Below are positions 9,493-25,000 of a stretch of DNA of 64,000 nucleotides, piece by piece. Both the position numbers and the translations under genes were made by a program. Under the pieces are notes generated by a model. The model made no database searches. It saw only the letters and a program-made list of their open reading frames with translations, and was not told where the DNA came from. The stretch is from Toxoplasma gondii ME49 (lineage: Eukaryota > Apicomplexa > Conoidasida > Eucoccidiorida > Sarcocystidae): contig NC_031472.1 of the NCBI RefSeq assembly GCF_000006565.2, forward strand, positions 1,021,227 to 1,085,226, given 5' to 3'. How positions within the stretch are numbered: position 1 is the first letter of the stretch; each line of letters opens with the position of its first letter.

Positions 9493-12400
9493 GTAGTTAC
9501 GCCCTCAACTCCAGTTCGTCAACGCATGGGGGTCCACATTTTCGTGCCTTCTCTCTGAGATGAGTTGGTTTATCTGCACCGGTCTACAACTGTACTCGTG
9601 GGTTCACAAGTATTGTCTATCGGTTACAGAACACTTTCAACATGGCTTGAACAGCTCAGATCCCCCTTTCAACACACAAGGTGCGTTTGGGCATGGTTGA
9701 TCTACTCTCAGGAGTCACTTCTGTTTTCCTACACTTCATGCCTTCCGAGGCTTTCTGACTCGGTGTTCCTGCCCGTCAACACGTGCTTGTCGCCTGTTGT
9801 GCGCTCTGTCCGTTTTCGCTTCTGCCAGTATCAGGCCCTGCGCTCGTGGCGACAAATGGCCTACCCGCATTCTTGCGGAACGAGCCTCTGGAGCGCTTCC
9901 AGAAGGTGTATCAACCGCATCTCAAGACTTTGCACTTTTCAACAGGTAAGGGAGATAGGCGTAGCATGGAAATATTGACGAGATCAGAGACGTGTTCAAC
10001 ACTAATTGCACGCTTCCTGACACTTCTGCCCGTCTTATAGTCGGTTTGGTGCACGGAAGATCTAGAATACGAAAAAAACCAAGGTGACGCGAGGGACAAG
10101 GAAACGACAGCAAGACAGCACAAATTGTGTCTTCATTCTCGAGTTCACTACGCACACACATGCACCAAAAGTACCTCGAAATTTACTAAGGAATCGCTGC
10201 AGGCAAAAGCGGGTAAGCCATCAGCTCTCATATAAGGATTCTCTTGTGTACTTTGGCGGTGCACGTCCCACTCATCAACTGCACTTTTGCGGGGCCTCGC
10301 CCATGTCGGATGTGTGGCATTTCAGTATCATCGACATAGGTTTCGACGCCTTGGCTATAATGACAACACGTAAGGTGTTGTCTCACGACTTTCATGCTTC
10401 GGTGTATTACTTATTCGAAAGTCGAGCAAGCACAAAAGAGAGCAGACACGAGCATGTCGTCGCTAACAGGAAGAATGAGACAAGATTTCCATTAAAACAT
10501 TAGGCAATTGGGCGCACTGACATGTAGCGGGACAGTCGTATGCAAACGAGCTAGATAAGCATGTATGCGTACGGAAACGATACATTGCACATTGAGAAGC
10601 GGCAGCGGTTCGTGAACCCGCCATCGGTTCAGCGAAGTGCGTCTGCGGATGGCCATCTGCGAATGCAAATATATTTGAAACACAAACGCCTCACTTCGTC
10701 ACTTATGCTCATGGTGGTACTCGGGTGAAACAGTTGACCACCTAAGTCCGCACTGTGTAAACCAGTGACTTGCGAAAGACTAGAAATAATGCTGCGAAAG
10801 ATGTTGAATGCGCATGTTCAGCCTTGCGCCGAGTGTTGCGTTCTGGGGAATGTGACGCGCTTGCTGCCACAGATATGGGTGCGGCACAGCGGCGACGTTC
10901 GAAGGGTGAAATGTCGACAAACAGTCTGTTTGGTCATTCATAAAGTTAGAACCAGTATTCCAACTCGTAGCATACACTCCCCAGAAAAACACCGTTTACA
11001 GAAACCTGGTAAGCCCAGTTTATAGTGACTAACGGGGGGTCTGCCTTCAGTTGTTATCTGATGGATATTGCATGCCTGACGACTTGTGATTCGTCTTAGT
11101 GGGAGCACAGTCCCCTAGGTATCCAGTTCAGCCCTGTTCGATTAGCCAGCGTCTTGAACTCACAGTTACTATGTTTCCGTATGACGACCCCGAATTCCGG
11201 GTTGGGTAAACCACTGTGAGTCCACTTCGAGTTTAACTTCGAACTTCTAAGCCCTAGCTAGAACATTCTAACTAATGATGCCGAAGACACCTTGTGATGT
11301 TGATTCGTGTCGCTTGCGCGTTTGTGAGAAGATACGTTACAAATAGAGTATGTCCTCTTCAAAAGCCCTCTCGTTGCTTTCACCATAACAACCTTTCTCA
11401 TCGATTTATGGTGTCTTGCTTCCTTGTCTCCACTGTTGGATGGGTGAGTTTACTATGACTTCGTGCGTCTTATAACCTTGAGTAACGGCTGCTGTATCTC
11501 CGTTATTTTGTCCGATCTGAGCCGTCCTTTCATCGATATCTCCATCTGTAGTTCCTGTCTACCGTCGTCCATGTTCGTCAGTTCATTCTGGCATTTGATT
11601 GGATCTCTGCTGCACAGATGCGGAACTCGACGCAGCACTGCAACTACTGCTGAATCAGTTAAAAAGCGACCGCAAGCTATTATTGCAGGTGTTGGCAAGG
11701 TCTCAGAACAACCCATCTTATCGTCGACTGGCCGTAGCTCTTCGTCACATGACGACTCTGGCGTTTACTATGTTACAGTCAAACTACGTCCTGCGTAAGC
11801 GCTGAACAGAGAGAAATTCCCCAATTGTTTTCAAATTATCCAGAGCATCATTCACAACATAACGCTGCTAAACTAGCTCATCCATCTGTTAATACAGATA
11901 ACGTAAATACAAGCCCAAGAGATGTAACTGTGACAGACCAAATAAATAAGGTATACCTTGTAAGTTTGAACCAGCTATTTACAGTGAATACTGGCTGTCC
12001 ATGGGTTGCGCGGGTCTCCAAAAGTATTTGCGTCTTTGCAAACACAGGCAGCTGTCACCTGGGGATAATGACAGAAGGAGATAGCCAAAGAAAACAGGTT
12101 GCCTGGGATTCGGGTGCATGCGGGGACATTCCCCGCTGGTTCACGAATGTTGGTGGCCTGGACAGCATACGAGGAGAGTGCCTAGTGTGAGAAAGGTGAC
12201 TCAAGCTTGGCAAACTGCTCTACGCCTGGGTCCACCGCTAGTAGCATTGAATATCGACATGGAACGTCAGAAGGAAACAACGATGAAATACATGTCTTCT
12301 GTAACGGCCATTGGGTGTGCTGGCCTCTTCGAGCACTTGAACGCCTGTTCACAAGAGGGTGTTCGTGGTATCTTGACACGAGGCGGGTTGATACGTTCAC

Positions 12401-15400
12401 CGTTCATGAGGGCTGGCTCCCCTGATCATCGGATCTCATTTTCAATTACGCCATGCACAACTTCCTCAACGCGACACCCGTCACGCGTTCGCGCAACAGA
12501 CGTTTACAACCTAACCGTTTCTGCGCTAACCGAATCTAAACGCTGTGCTATTTCTAGGAGACCGCTCCTGTGTCTGCGTGTGTCTCGGTGCGCGGTTGAT
12601 CCCTCGTGCATCTCTGTTACGTGACTGTATGCCCTTGTGCCTTGTGCTGGAACACAGCAAGAAAGGAAAACATTCAAGGTTGCATGCGGCGCTGTGAATC
12701 AAATGAAAGCAGAGTGTGTTGGGAATTGGCATTGAGCTCGACACTTTAGTGTTTTCCGCTTCTAAGACACACTCGCGACCTTCCACTAGAATATGGGAAC
12801 GAGGCTTCTGTGCTTGTCGTGGCCGCCGCTCGTCAAAGTACGCTAAAGGTGTTTGCATACAGGCAAACTGGAAGCCACTTGACCTGTTCTCAATCGAGTT
12901 TGTTGTCTGTTTTGCCTGCAGTTTCTCACAAGGCCCACCCACTGATGAATCAGACGACTTCCAAAACGGCCTATAAAGTTTGGCAATTTATACGTGCTTC
13001 TCGCCAGGCCACCCTGGAAGCCGTGGATAAACTCAAGGGAATCGCCACACCTCGCGGGGGACTAATAGACGTTTTGGAAATCCTGGCATGTCGAGTATTC
13101 AGCCGTGACATCCTGAAGGCGCATGCAGAGAATCCCAGACTGTCCGGCCTAGCCGCGATTAAGGAAACTGACAGCAGTAGGCGGATAACGAAGAAGCTAT
13201 CCCAGAGTTGCAGCTGCGTATGTCCACTTGTGGGTCTCGTTCCGGCAAGTCCAACACGAGATACACCCATGCCAGCCTTTTCTTTAAAGCAGCTGCTGTT
13301 TTAGTCGCGACGTGGGGTTACCGTTAGCGACACACCTACTTGTAAATTTTTCAAAGCATCCTCACGTATTCATGCCTATAATGCAATCATACTGTTCCGG
13401 CACTAATCAGAAACCGCAATGTCACCTGTTACGAGCAATGCTTGCGTCTAAGCACGAGGCAAAATGCTCCAGGTGTACGTGCAAAAGCTTGGATATACAT
13501 ATATACAAACATACATAACTGTGCAGACCAGAAACGGACATTCGGTTCAGGTGCTGATTGAGACGAGGTAGGTGTAGAACCATTCGCGGCATCACGAATG
13601 GAGTACGTCGAGCGCATCTGCGTGTGACGTGTACGATCGTGTAGACAAAGTGGATTCCTACACAGGGATGTGTGTGCGGTGCCTAACGAGGGGAAAACAG
13701 CTGGCATGGACATCGCCGGTTACAGACACCGACCGGTAGTCAAAGGGGCGACACAGGAAAAGGCCGGCGAATACACCAACCTGTACTAAAGCGCGACCCG
13801 TGGCTTTTCAGGTGACCAGGGTGATCTGCAGCTTCATTCACAGCCTCGAGCTTTGCCCAAGAGGAATCGCGTCAAGCCAGATATGCTGGTGTATGTGGCC
13901 GCGTAACAAAAAAAAATCGTGCCAGTCGTCTAATCGCTTTGGGGGCTGTTTAATTCCAGGTGTTGGTTACGATCTTTCGTCCACATATTTCTTCGCGCTT
14001 CTGTTAAAGAACTGGCTAGTCTGCGAACGTTTGTGTCTGCAGGGCTCCGAACACGCCCGAATGACAGAACCGTTGTCAAGGCTCTTTTACAGTGGCTCAA
14101 GGAGCAGCCTGAGAAACGCCACGGTACAGCCTTCGATTTTAGTCCTATTAAAGGGGCAACTGTTTCAGCTGTTAGATCACAGGAGTCCCTAGAGACTTAC
14201 CCTTTGATTTCACATCGGCGAGGCAATCCAGTTGCGCTTCTGTTGTTGTGGCTCTCCTTGGCAATGGCGTCCTCACTTGTCTGCCTGCTGGTCTCCTGGT
14301 CACCGTTCCGTCTCTCATCGTTTTGGTTTCCTGCCTCTTGCCACGTTTGGTCTGCGCTTTTAAACATAGTAGTTCATGCAGACATCGAATCCCCATTTTA
14401 AAGCGTGTAACTAAACGTCAGGCTTCAGTGGTTATGTGATTCGCACTGGACGCCTGGTGATTTAAGTTATGATTCCCATTACTGGGGGCAAAGTTCCCTG
14501 TCTTTCCAGTCCAGTGCTCTGCCAAGGGCTTCTGTTAGCGCGTTTGCGTTGTTGGTTTGTTACTACTGACACGTGACTTCACGGTACCTCAACTTGACAC
14601 AACATTCTTGCTGTATCGTCCTCGCATTTGTCTGAGTGTAGCAGGTTTGAAATCTCGTGTTTTCTCTGTGTTCCGTTGAGAACCGTGGCCGCACCGCCCA
14701 CGGAAGGAATTCTTCCTGTTGTGTTGACCTTTGTGTTTTCAGAACTGGTAGTCCCAGGGGGCTGGTTGGACAGCGCACTCTCTGTTGATTGGGACGAGTC
14801 TCTGGGTAGGTTCCTTTCTTGCCTAGTAACGCGCAAGAGTCGCCCTGCGATATGGCAAATCGTGCGTCATATAGAACCAAAGAACACAAGCGAAAGTTCC
14901 TGATGTTTGTGTTGCGTCGCGCATACCCTGAGTTGCGTGCTTGTTGACTGTTGACGAGAATGACCCAAAATGAGCTTGCGTCGACAAATATCCCCCAGCC
15001 GATGTGAATGACTTAGGCACACGTGGTTATGTTTATACGTATGCCTTCACCAAGCAGCAGAGGGGGGAAGCAACGCATGCGTATGCATGCATTGTCCTGT
15101 CGCCCCCCCCAGAGGGTTATGACTTTCGCCGGCTTTCTGTCGACACAGAGCACCGTCAGTGCAGTAGTCTGTGTCTAAGTATAAAATACGGAAAACTCGT
15201 ACAAACAAATGCATGTGTATCACGTCTAGGTCAACAGTACAGTGCACTTGCGGGTGAGTCCAGGGCGAATAGGAAACCAGATTACTCCGGAAGATGAACG
15301 TGACAGTTACTAGTCATACTCTTGGTGGTCAGCATGTGTTTGAACAAGCGGCAGAGGTATGGATCAGAACAGGCAGGGCCAGGGTGGCTGCCAGCGCTGT

Positions 15401-18400
15401 TCGCGCCCGTCGCTTCTAAAGACATGATGGCGTTCTGACTGTGCCACTCAGGGGCTGGTGCTTGCGGGATCAGCGAAGAACACCGCGATAAACCGCAAGG
15501 AAGGAACAGCAGCCTGTAAAGGTGTCCTGGTTACTGATTTATCTGGCTGGAAATGTAGCGAACCGTCAGCAGGACATGGTATACAGACGACATTGATGGG
15601 AAGCACATGCGTCGCTGGCGTAGGAAAGACACGGCGCTCTGTGTTGAGTCATGCCTTCCTGAGATGCATTCGTCAGGTCCAGTTCCACCCGAAGTTCATC
15701 GGACGATCACCGACCCTAGAACGCGACATGCTATCCCTGTGGTGGACTTCAACCCAGTGTTTCCTTTTATCAGCCCCTTCATCAACGCCGATATGATTCG
15801 CACAGGTGAGGGACATACTGCGGTTGACGTTAGATGCAACAGTTCTGGAGAGCGTAGAATGAGCAGCGACATGACGCGACTAGTCTCGCAGCGAGATTAA
15901 AAGAAAAGGAAAGGGCATGCCAAATGGGGGTGGACACCGGGGAAAACGAGACGGGTGCAATGAAGCTGAACCATGGCGTATCGTACAGAAAAGCAGCTCA
16001 GTCAAGAGGTAGCGTCAGTCGAAATGCGCTAGGCGGATGAAGGCTCGTTACACAACCTCAAGCAATGAAAAAACCGAGGAGGTTCTTCAAAGATCAGAAG
16101 GTTCGCCGCTAGATGCAGGTTCTTGTCCAGAACGAGGTACCACACAATCGACAAGCGGATACGGGACATTCTCAGAGAAACGACTGAACAATCGACTCGC
16201 ACAACACATCCTGTGAACTCCAGTTCGTCGCGTTCACCTGTTTGGTTTCGAACGATGAACGACTTAAACATTTTTGTGACACATAGAGCCGTTCGCAGTG
16301 TGCGTGTGCAATTATGTGGGTCTGGTGTCGACCGCGGGGAATGCTCAAAGTCACTCGCGTACACTTATATATATATATACATACATGTTGATGGCCACCT
16401 TCACGGTAGAGTCCTTAATTCAACGTTTGTAAAATCCGCGGCACGCCGCGTGCCTACTTGTTCTCTTTAGATATTCATCTGCGTAGCCGATCGATCGCTG
16501 TGGAGAGCCCCTGCTCTGTCTTCTCGTTCATACACTTATTCTTGCACTTTCGTCTGGAAACGCTTTATTAACGTTCCGATGTCTAGGCGTTCCGCCTGTT
16601 GGACGAGCTTCCCCGCTGCAGCCCCCGCCTCAGGCAGAAAACTTGCCACGCGTGCTCGTTCTTCCCAAAGACGGTTCCACCGGCGATCCAGTTTGAAGAC
16701 ATGTGCTGGTGCCCACTGGTGTAAACCACTGTTTGACAACGACCTGCTGTTTCCGCAGAGCAAGACCTGCGAGCATGGAACGCTGCGCGTGACTCCGCTG
16801 CCTTGACGATGAACCATGCCCTGAACGGTGGAGCTCTTGCATATATACATGCAACTGACACAGGGACGCCGGGAGAGATCCTACTGCAAGACCTAGTCCG
16901 ATCAGATTTCCTCCTGGCTTGCAACAGGTTTGTTCTATCAGAACATGAGTCTTCTCAGCAAGGCGACGAGGGACGTGGTCAAACGGGGAGACCTGGTGCA
17001 CCAGCGGGTACCCACGAAGAAGCGAAAAAGTCAGTACGCACGCCAACAGGGGACTTGGAATCGTTGAGCTCGATTATGTGGGAGAGCGTGGGTGTGTACG
17101 GGGCCCGATCGGTGGAGCTGCGCGCTGCGTTTCTAGCAGCAGTTTTGAAAGTCCTAGGAGACGACATGAAGAAGGCGGGTGCTGGAAATGAGCAGCTACA
17201 GCCTACCGAAAGACTAACGCAATCACATGACGGTACGTAAATACAGAACAGGAGGATGCGCATGAGAGGATCGTGTACGGAGAATGTGAATGCAGACCTG
17301 TGTGCGACGGGTTGCCGTCGATGCAGCGGTGATAGCGTACCAGGTCATTATTGATAAAGCACGCTTGATGGACATGTCGAGGATGAAATATCCTACCGAG
17401 GCACCCGAGGGTAACATCGTATACGGCAGAGCGTGGCAGAGAACAGAAACACTCGTGAAGGAATGTCACATGCTTCGAGTTCGACGTTCGTTTTGCAATT
17501 CATGTGTGCTTTTGTAGCATGCCAGGCTGCCTCGCTGGTTCCCTGTTCCGCGCTCGCCTATTTGTCGGATCGCTTGCTACACTCCGTATCTGTATCTCAC
17601 ATCCTCGTTGTCACCGGCAGACGTACATGGTCCACTTCAGGATGCCCCAGTCGTCGCGTTGTCTCCTGGTAGCTCAACAGCCAACTAAAGCAGAACACGA
17701 GCACTCTCGGCTCCATACTTACGGGAGGTTTGCCTTTTGTTTTGTTGCCATCTTTTCAGCTTTGGCGGCCTTGCTGCCTCGGATTTCACTCCACACTGTG
17801 CTCCTCAAGCTGTTGCAGCAACGACCGGCGTTACTGGAGCGTAAGACCTAAAATACAATGTGTGCGGTGGTGGCATGGGTACAGCACGCAGCGTTGACTT
17901 AAGACACACGTATTCTGGTTCATATCTGTTGCTTGTGTCTGAACTTTGATTTCGGATCCGTGCAGGTCTGCTTTCAGTTCCAACGACTGGAGCAGTCCGG
18001 CCATTTACTCGCTCTGTCCCTTCCGGGTTCCGTTTTGTGGACCTGACTAGAAAACCATGCTTATATATATATATATAAACATTTATGTGTATCTACATAG
18101 CGTGCCGTATTTTGGTATGTCTTTATTATTGCAGTTCGAGTGTGCCATGACGACGCTTCGTGCATGCTTTTTGCTACGTGTGAACAATCAGAGCTTTTAT
18201 TCAGAGAAGTCACACAGCGTGACGGGTGTGCGCAGCACTTTATCTCAGCGGTGGAGAACTCTAGCTTCATTCTTTGTGTGCACCACCGCAGGCTACTGTT
18301 AGATATTGTTGTGGGTACAGTTGCTTTGATGCCCACGAACTCTCAAGTCACTGCAGAAAAGACACGTTCCATTTGCTGCTTGGTGTTTCGCTTTTGTTCA

Positions 18401-19032
18401 GATATTTCACCCCACTCCGACCTTCTCGCTTCCGCTACCTACGTATATGAAAGTACGTGCCAATTCAGTTCTTTTCGAGGACGGCTTCTTCATGGAATCG
18501 CACTCGACCCATGCTTTCTGTTCTTGTTGTGTCTGATCAAGACGCTGCGATGCCCGCGTTCGCCTGCCCTCCAGAGATGTTTGGTAGCTGATTCGTGGTC
18601 TACACTATGTTTGTTTTTTTTTTCCAACGTTTGATCGATCCTCTGGAATGTGCAAAGTACCGGTTGCGTCAGCGGCCTCAATGTATCCCGAAGCGTCTGT
18701 GGACGGGCGACGAACCTGCGGTGGCAGCAGGGCCATGTACAGATAACCGTGGCTGCCTCAGTAGATCAACGGCATTCTCTCAGGAGACATTTCACTCCAC
18801 ACACGAATCTGTTGATAGCGTAGCCCATGATCCCGGCAAGAGCTCGACGTCGGCGATAGCCCGTTCTGTACATGTGACGCTTCGGCTCCATGAATAAGGA
18901 ACCCGGACGTATGACATCTTTCAGTGGACATATCACACGTGAAGGATGGAGTTCCCCTACGGTTTTGTTTGTATAGATAAACGCATGCCCTCAACATGTG
19001 TGTGGTTTCTCTCTCTGTATATATATATATCG

Positions 19033-19064
<32 letters not shown>

Positions 19065-22000
19065 CTAGTGATCAAACTTGCCTGCTCGTCTAACAGCGTG
19101 AATGCGGCCCAGGCTTCAGAGGCCACTTGCCGATTGCAACCGTGCGGCATCTCTCGCGTTCTTCGTTTACCGTCTGACTTTCATTCACGCAGTGGTTGGT
19201 CCCTAGTGTCCGCTTCCCTAGTTTTGTTGCTCAGTGAAACCAATCGCCCACGGACAAGGGAAGAATCCCGTTGGTCTAGAGTTTGCCCCTTTTCCTGTCC
19301 AGTCGTCTATGACATGCAGTGTAATGGAGGAATACAAGTATCCTTGTCAGTCGATTTTTCCGTCCGCAGCAGGCGCAGCGGCATTTGACGATACTGAAGA
19401 AAGCGTTGATGGCGGCGGCAACGGAGACGACGATGGCGCGGGTGGTGGTGAGAGAGGCTCGGAGTCTTTCTTGTAAAGTGCTCCAGAACTGACATCCACG
19501 TCGGGTCAAAAATCATGCAGCACACGACTCCGATAGAGAGAGTGTCAATTTTGTACGCTCGTTTGCGGGAACTGTGCGCCGACTACGAATTGGGCAGCTT
19601 TACCGTCTGTTGGCGTGGATATTGCGTGAACCTCATGTTTAAAAGCAGAGACCCACCTGGTGCAGTTTTTTGTAAAGGATGTGCGTCGCGTGTTCGGGGA
19701 ACAGCTTTGCCTGCTGACGTGATATTGACAGAAATCTGAGGGCGGCTTTTTTGGTGGTTCATTCCATCACTGTCTGACGAAACGTTGCTGAACGAGGTGA
19801 ATGCCGGTTGGCGGATCGCATGCAGCTGTCACGGGAGGAAGTTCTGTTGAGTGTATTTCGAACGAATGATGCATTTCGTTAATCTGCGAGCTAGCGCACG
19901 CGATAACGGAAGGGTGCGGGGAGACAGTAGCTGCTGTAGATAAGCGCGTTTCAGCTGGATGAGAACATAAATCCACATTTTATTTGTTAATAAAATATAA
20001 AATGCGCGTGTTTTTGCTTTGGGACTGCAGCAGGCCAGCCGGAACTCCACAGGCGTTCGTCATCTGGTATGCGACTCGTCAGACAACTCGCCGACACAGC
20101 AAGCAAATCGAGTGAGATGCAGATCACGCACACTTCTTCACGCGCCCATGTTCATGAACAACATTACTTTTCGAGAATCACCTTTACACACCTCTGAAGA
20201 AATGAATAGCGGGGGACTGTGCAGCGGTGGATTCCCCTGGAAAGAGTGAGTTGCCGTTGGGAGACGAGACAGATAGTTGGACTGGTCCGGTTCTTTGGTG
20301 TGCGCCGTACACGAGCCCCGATGCCAACGTCTCCTTTCAGGACGACGCGTTACTGGTTGTAGCCTTTACCAAGGTAGCACCGTGCCGCTGTGCACTGGTC
20401 CAAGATCGGGGGTCGCTTGCGAGTATGGGCCAGTTGTGTGATGTGACTAGATATGCCTCCGGTCCTCGCGGTGCCTCTCAGCCGGTGCGGAGGCACCTGT
20501 GTGGTTTCGTTTGTTGCGCGAGCAAACAGTTGATAGCGGATGCGGTTTGACGAGATGTGGCCAGCGCGCTCACAATGCATGTCTGCTTTGAAGGCAGGCG
20601 GCGACATCCACAGGTATACCGTCGCCGCCTTGTCAGAGCCAGGCTGTTCTTTCACGTTTGTGCTGGACGATCCAGCTGGGAAGAGGTCCGCACTTGCAGA
20701 GTGCCCCAGGTTTGAGAAGGCGTGTGTACTGACGCTTGCCGTGCTTCTTTGTCGCGGTGCTGCCGTTTGTGTTGTGTGCCTCAGGAGCAGACGCCCTCGA
20801 TTTTGTCGAAAATCAATCTGACATCTTTTTCCGCAAGCTCCGACTCAACCTTTATGACGCGTGTGCTCAGGTGAACACGGAGAACGCGCAGTTTTCCAAG
20901 GTAGCGGCTGTCCTTAAGGAAGCTGCATTTATTCGTCTTGTGTCGCTGTATTTTTCGGCCTTGAGTAACGCGCTTGCACATGTTCCACAAGATGTGAAGG
21001 CTTTTCCGGAGTTCCTCAGAGAATCATATCGCGCAAATGTGGCAGCCACACTCTCACTGATTGTGGTTTCCAATTCTCCCCCCGCGGCAGCCCACATGGA
21101 CCGTTTGGTGTGGGGCATCATCGAACAAACTGCGGCGGCCAATCATGAGATGATCAGCCGCACGTTCGAAAATAAACATGGTTCGTTTGAAGAGCGTCAG
21201 TGGCTCTGGTTCAACGGTAGGGCGAAAAAAAGTGACTCCAAGGCGACAGGGACTGCAAATATGACAGTTATCTGAGTAATGTACATGAGTATATATGTAT
21301 TCATTGTTCTATGGGCGCGCGTATGTAGCGTTGCCTTACTTATATAGGAAGCGAACTACTGATACGACCGTCCTGGAGTTTACAATCTTCTGCCTGTTGG
21401 GACCTACATCGTGCCGCGCATTCGACTTACCAGATGCATGTGTAATGATGTGACGAAGTGTGCCACTGAGGGCGCTTCTCTGCGTACTCGTGCATCGGTG
21501 CGTGTGAAAAAAATGGGTACGCGCAGGTGGTGGTGGGTTGGTCCACGCGAACATTCTTTCCTCGATAGGTCATGGCGTTTGTTGGCTCTGATACGTATAT
21601 TACGAGAAGGCTGCTGTGAGGATGAGTTCACCTCGCTGGTTGTGTACAAGAGCTACCGTTCTTATGTGAGAAAACGGCCGCCTTGGTTCCGAGACTATGT
21701 TGAACACAAGTGTGAGAAAAACATCACTGTCGGGGTGGCACAGCTGCCCTCCTTGCGTGTTTAGTGATTTCATGGAGAACGGCAAACGCCACCTCGATGT
21801 CGATGCTCATGCAGGAAGCCGCGAACTGTTATTTGGCACAGGCAAATATGCAAATGTCGGCATGCTCAGTTCATCCATGCTTGTCAAATACACACACGTA
21901 TTATGTCTGGGTTAATGTCCATCCGTACGTGGTGCGTTTGCGTTCTGTTTCCAGCCTTGAGGTTCCAGCTCTCAGACACCATCACCCCCAGTACCATGGA

Positions 22001-25000
22001 ACAATGGTTTCAGGCTCATCCTGAAGCTCAGAAAAGTAAGCGGGTGATTTGGCGAGATCGATTCATGTCTCCGGCACCTTCAGCAAAGCATCGGTGATGA
22101 AACTTAACACCCTTTTGCAGTGCTAGCGAAACCAAACACAAGGATGAAATTACCCAGTATCACGCGAGTGTTGGCTCTCATAAAACATAGGCACTTCATG
22201 AATCTCTTTGGTACACATGATAGTATCATTTCATCACGATGTCGTCCACCCTCTCGGCGTGCTGGCGTTCTGTCATCTACCGCCTTCATCTCTAAAGTCG
22301 GCTGTGTGACTGGAGATTCGTAACATTTCCGCCATCCGTTAAGCTCGTTACGCCGCGGTATCTGTCCCAATTTGTATGTGCGCCTTGGAACATCCTGTTG
22401 CGAGCCGACCGCTCTGGACGGGATGAAGCAGGCTTATCGGCCTCATTGGTGACCGGGCACGCTTTTGTACATCGGCGTATGCTGCGGCATTCAGTGGGCG
22501 CCATGGGGTGCCGACTGGAGTCTGAAAATTGGCACACGCTACTCACCGACACATTGGTTGGCTTCCGCAGATAACGATGTCGGCTGAGTTCCTATGTTTG
22601 CCTCTCATGAATGTATCTCCACTAGGTCTGTCACGGAGAAGCGCGCTGGTATTCAGGCTTCCATCCCTCCACGATCTCCGGGAAGGTAAGGTGCAGATTG
22701 GCCATATTTGTGGCCCGCATGTCGAAACTTAGACAGCACATACCTTCTGATATAATTGGCCTGGTGCATGGTTACGCTGTCGACTGTCTGCCATCCTACC
22801 GCGCCAGGCGCACGTGAGCCGAGCGGCGCATGCTTGAGGACATATTTCGTTTCCTTGTTAGTCTACCGCTGTTTCGTCTTTGCTTTCTGTCTCACAAGTT
22901 TGTTCGCGCCTCCCCATCGTTGTGCTTATCATGCGCCGCCTGGCGTAGGCATTCTGAGGAGTTCTCACGAGACCGTTGCCCATCCAGAGAATCCCGCAGC
23001 TCGGGTGTCACCTGTTCTATCGATCTATGTGCTTTGTGTCTCGGCCGCCGCATTTCTGGTGATCTTCTGGTATTCCCTTCTGCCGATCGCGCCTGCGGAG
23101 ACACTGGAGCTGACATTGTTTCCTGGAATATCCAGCTTAATGTGTAGAACTGTTTGACGCGAAGGAAGGATGCCGCCTGAATGTGACAGAGTCTGCTTAA
23201 GAAGCCAAAGACACGATTTGCCTTGCATGTGTTCCTGAGGTGTGGAACCAGTTAATGACGCACTTGCCGACAGCGGCAGCATCTTCTTGGCACTGGACTG
23301 GCCTTCGCATTAGTTTTGCGACGCACTGCTGCATGTGGGAATATCATCCGTAAACGAACCGTGCAGCACTCTACCCGAAGGGATGTATTCCGATACACCA
23401 GTCGCGGTTGAGAAGTCATCAGCTGCGCTCTTATCTTCTGAATGGAAGTCTATTCCTGAAGACACAGACGTTTGAGGTGCATTCAACAGTTCGTGGCTGG
23501 AGCAACGCCCTCTCGCCCATCCTGACTGAAACTTTTGGCTGCTTCTGGAAATGTCACTGAACCCCCCGAGGGCTACTGTCACGGTCATGTGTTCCGACAC
23601 GTTATTACACTTTCACGCTGAGAATAAAGACACGCTCAATGCCGAATAATTAACGGAGTGTGTCTCGGAGTACCGATACGTTGAAAATTGATCTTCTTTG
23701 CAAAACGGCCTGACTCCTGCGTACGCCAAAAGCATAATTGCTCTTCTGCTTTGTTAACGAAATGACCGGAGATGAACTGGGAGGGGCCACTCAACTGAGT
23801 TTGGATCACTCTATTTATATGCTTATTTACCTTTGTGTATGCACGCATATGCATATATATGTATACTATATAAAGGTGAGCGAAAAGGAGCAGAGTCGAG
23901 ATAGATAGCCAGTGAGTGACTGGTAACTGCTTCCATGTGGAATCAACATTCACCTGCCCACGCACTAATGAAAACAGGAGTGTATCAAGTTCACCCGCAC
24001 GCCTGCGTCTTTGTTCTCTGTTGCTTCCAGGTGACACGCCCGTCATTCCCGAGTTAGAGACGACACCCCCTCCATATCAAACCGTTTTGTTGTACGGCAC
24101 ATCAGACTTTTCCGAGCCTGCGGAATGCATTGCACCCTTCTGTCAGGAGACAGACTTGCCACCAGGTACGCACCATATCGTTATTCTTTGAGCTATACGC
24201 ATGTATGAGTAGTCGTGTGCAACCCTACGAGTGAATGTGATATTCTGTATTCAGTCGCGTGGGAACTTGCATCCACGGTACTACACGCGCTATCCGTGAA
24301 GTTTCTCATTTGTCTCGTCGTAACAAGTGTCACACGGTGTACACGTCCGCGACAGTTAAGCGGATAATTAACATCGGGCACTATTCGGCCTCTCAGACAG
24401 GCACGCGGCATCTTTGTCAGCACGTACTAATGTGCGAATACATGTGTAGCTCTTATGAGTACGCATCATCGCTCTTACGCTGTTTCAGTGGGACAACGTT
24501 GCTATTGAGCGAGCGGACATCAATGCCTCAACACTGTCTCCGGAAGGTGTGTCCCTGCATAAGTGGTGTTGTTTTTATTTATTGGGGGGGGGTCCTGTCT
24601 ACTCTTTTTCTTCGGCGTAGTCACCGTGGCGTGGGACTGCCCGTCATCACAGTATTCATGCAAATACATATATATATAGAGAGAGAGAGAGAAAGAAATG
24701 CGTATTTTATAAACATCATGTGCATACTGTATATATACATACATACTGGAGAGCAACATGCAGAGAGAAAGCTTGCTGTCGTGCCTGAATGCATGAGTCT
24801 TTTCGTATGGTTGTGATGGGATGGATATCGTGGTTGCTGATGGGACGCTATACACACATTGGTGTGGCGGATCGCCAAACCGCGTTCGTGTCGTCTACAT
24901 CCATAGGGACAAACCCTTCCACATGTTGTCTTGTGCATCGCAGCGGACCATAACCTTCTGGAGAGTTGGACACGAGACATCACTCACGGGATCAAACATT

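Larger units (their letters stand above)
17760..21216 (+). other. Gene A exons 9-12: second four-exon module
   Basis: Exons 17760-17840 (helix with LLKLLQQRPALLE), 18402-18452 (17 codons), 19370-19447 (Asp/Gly-rich linker) and 20785-21216 (144-codon helical exon). For the linker I chose the acceptor after a strong pyrimidine tract at 19369; an upstream in-frame acceptor at 19234 would give a 213-nt version. The large exon has exactly the same length (432 nt) as its gene B partner, with conserved SLIVVSNSPPA versus KLLIVISNAPPA. Confidence 0.7.
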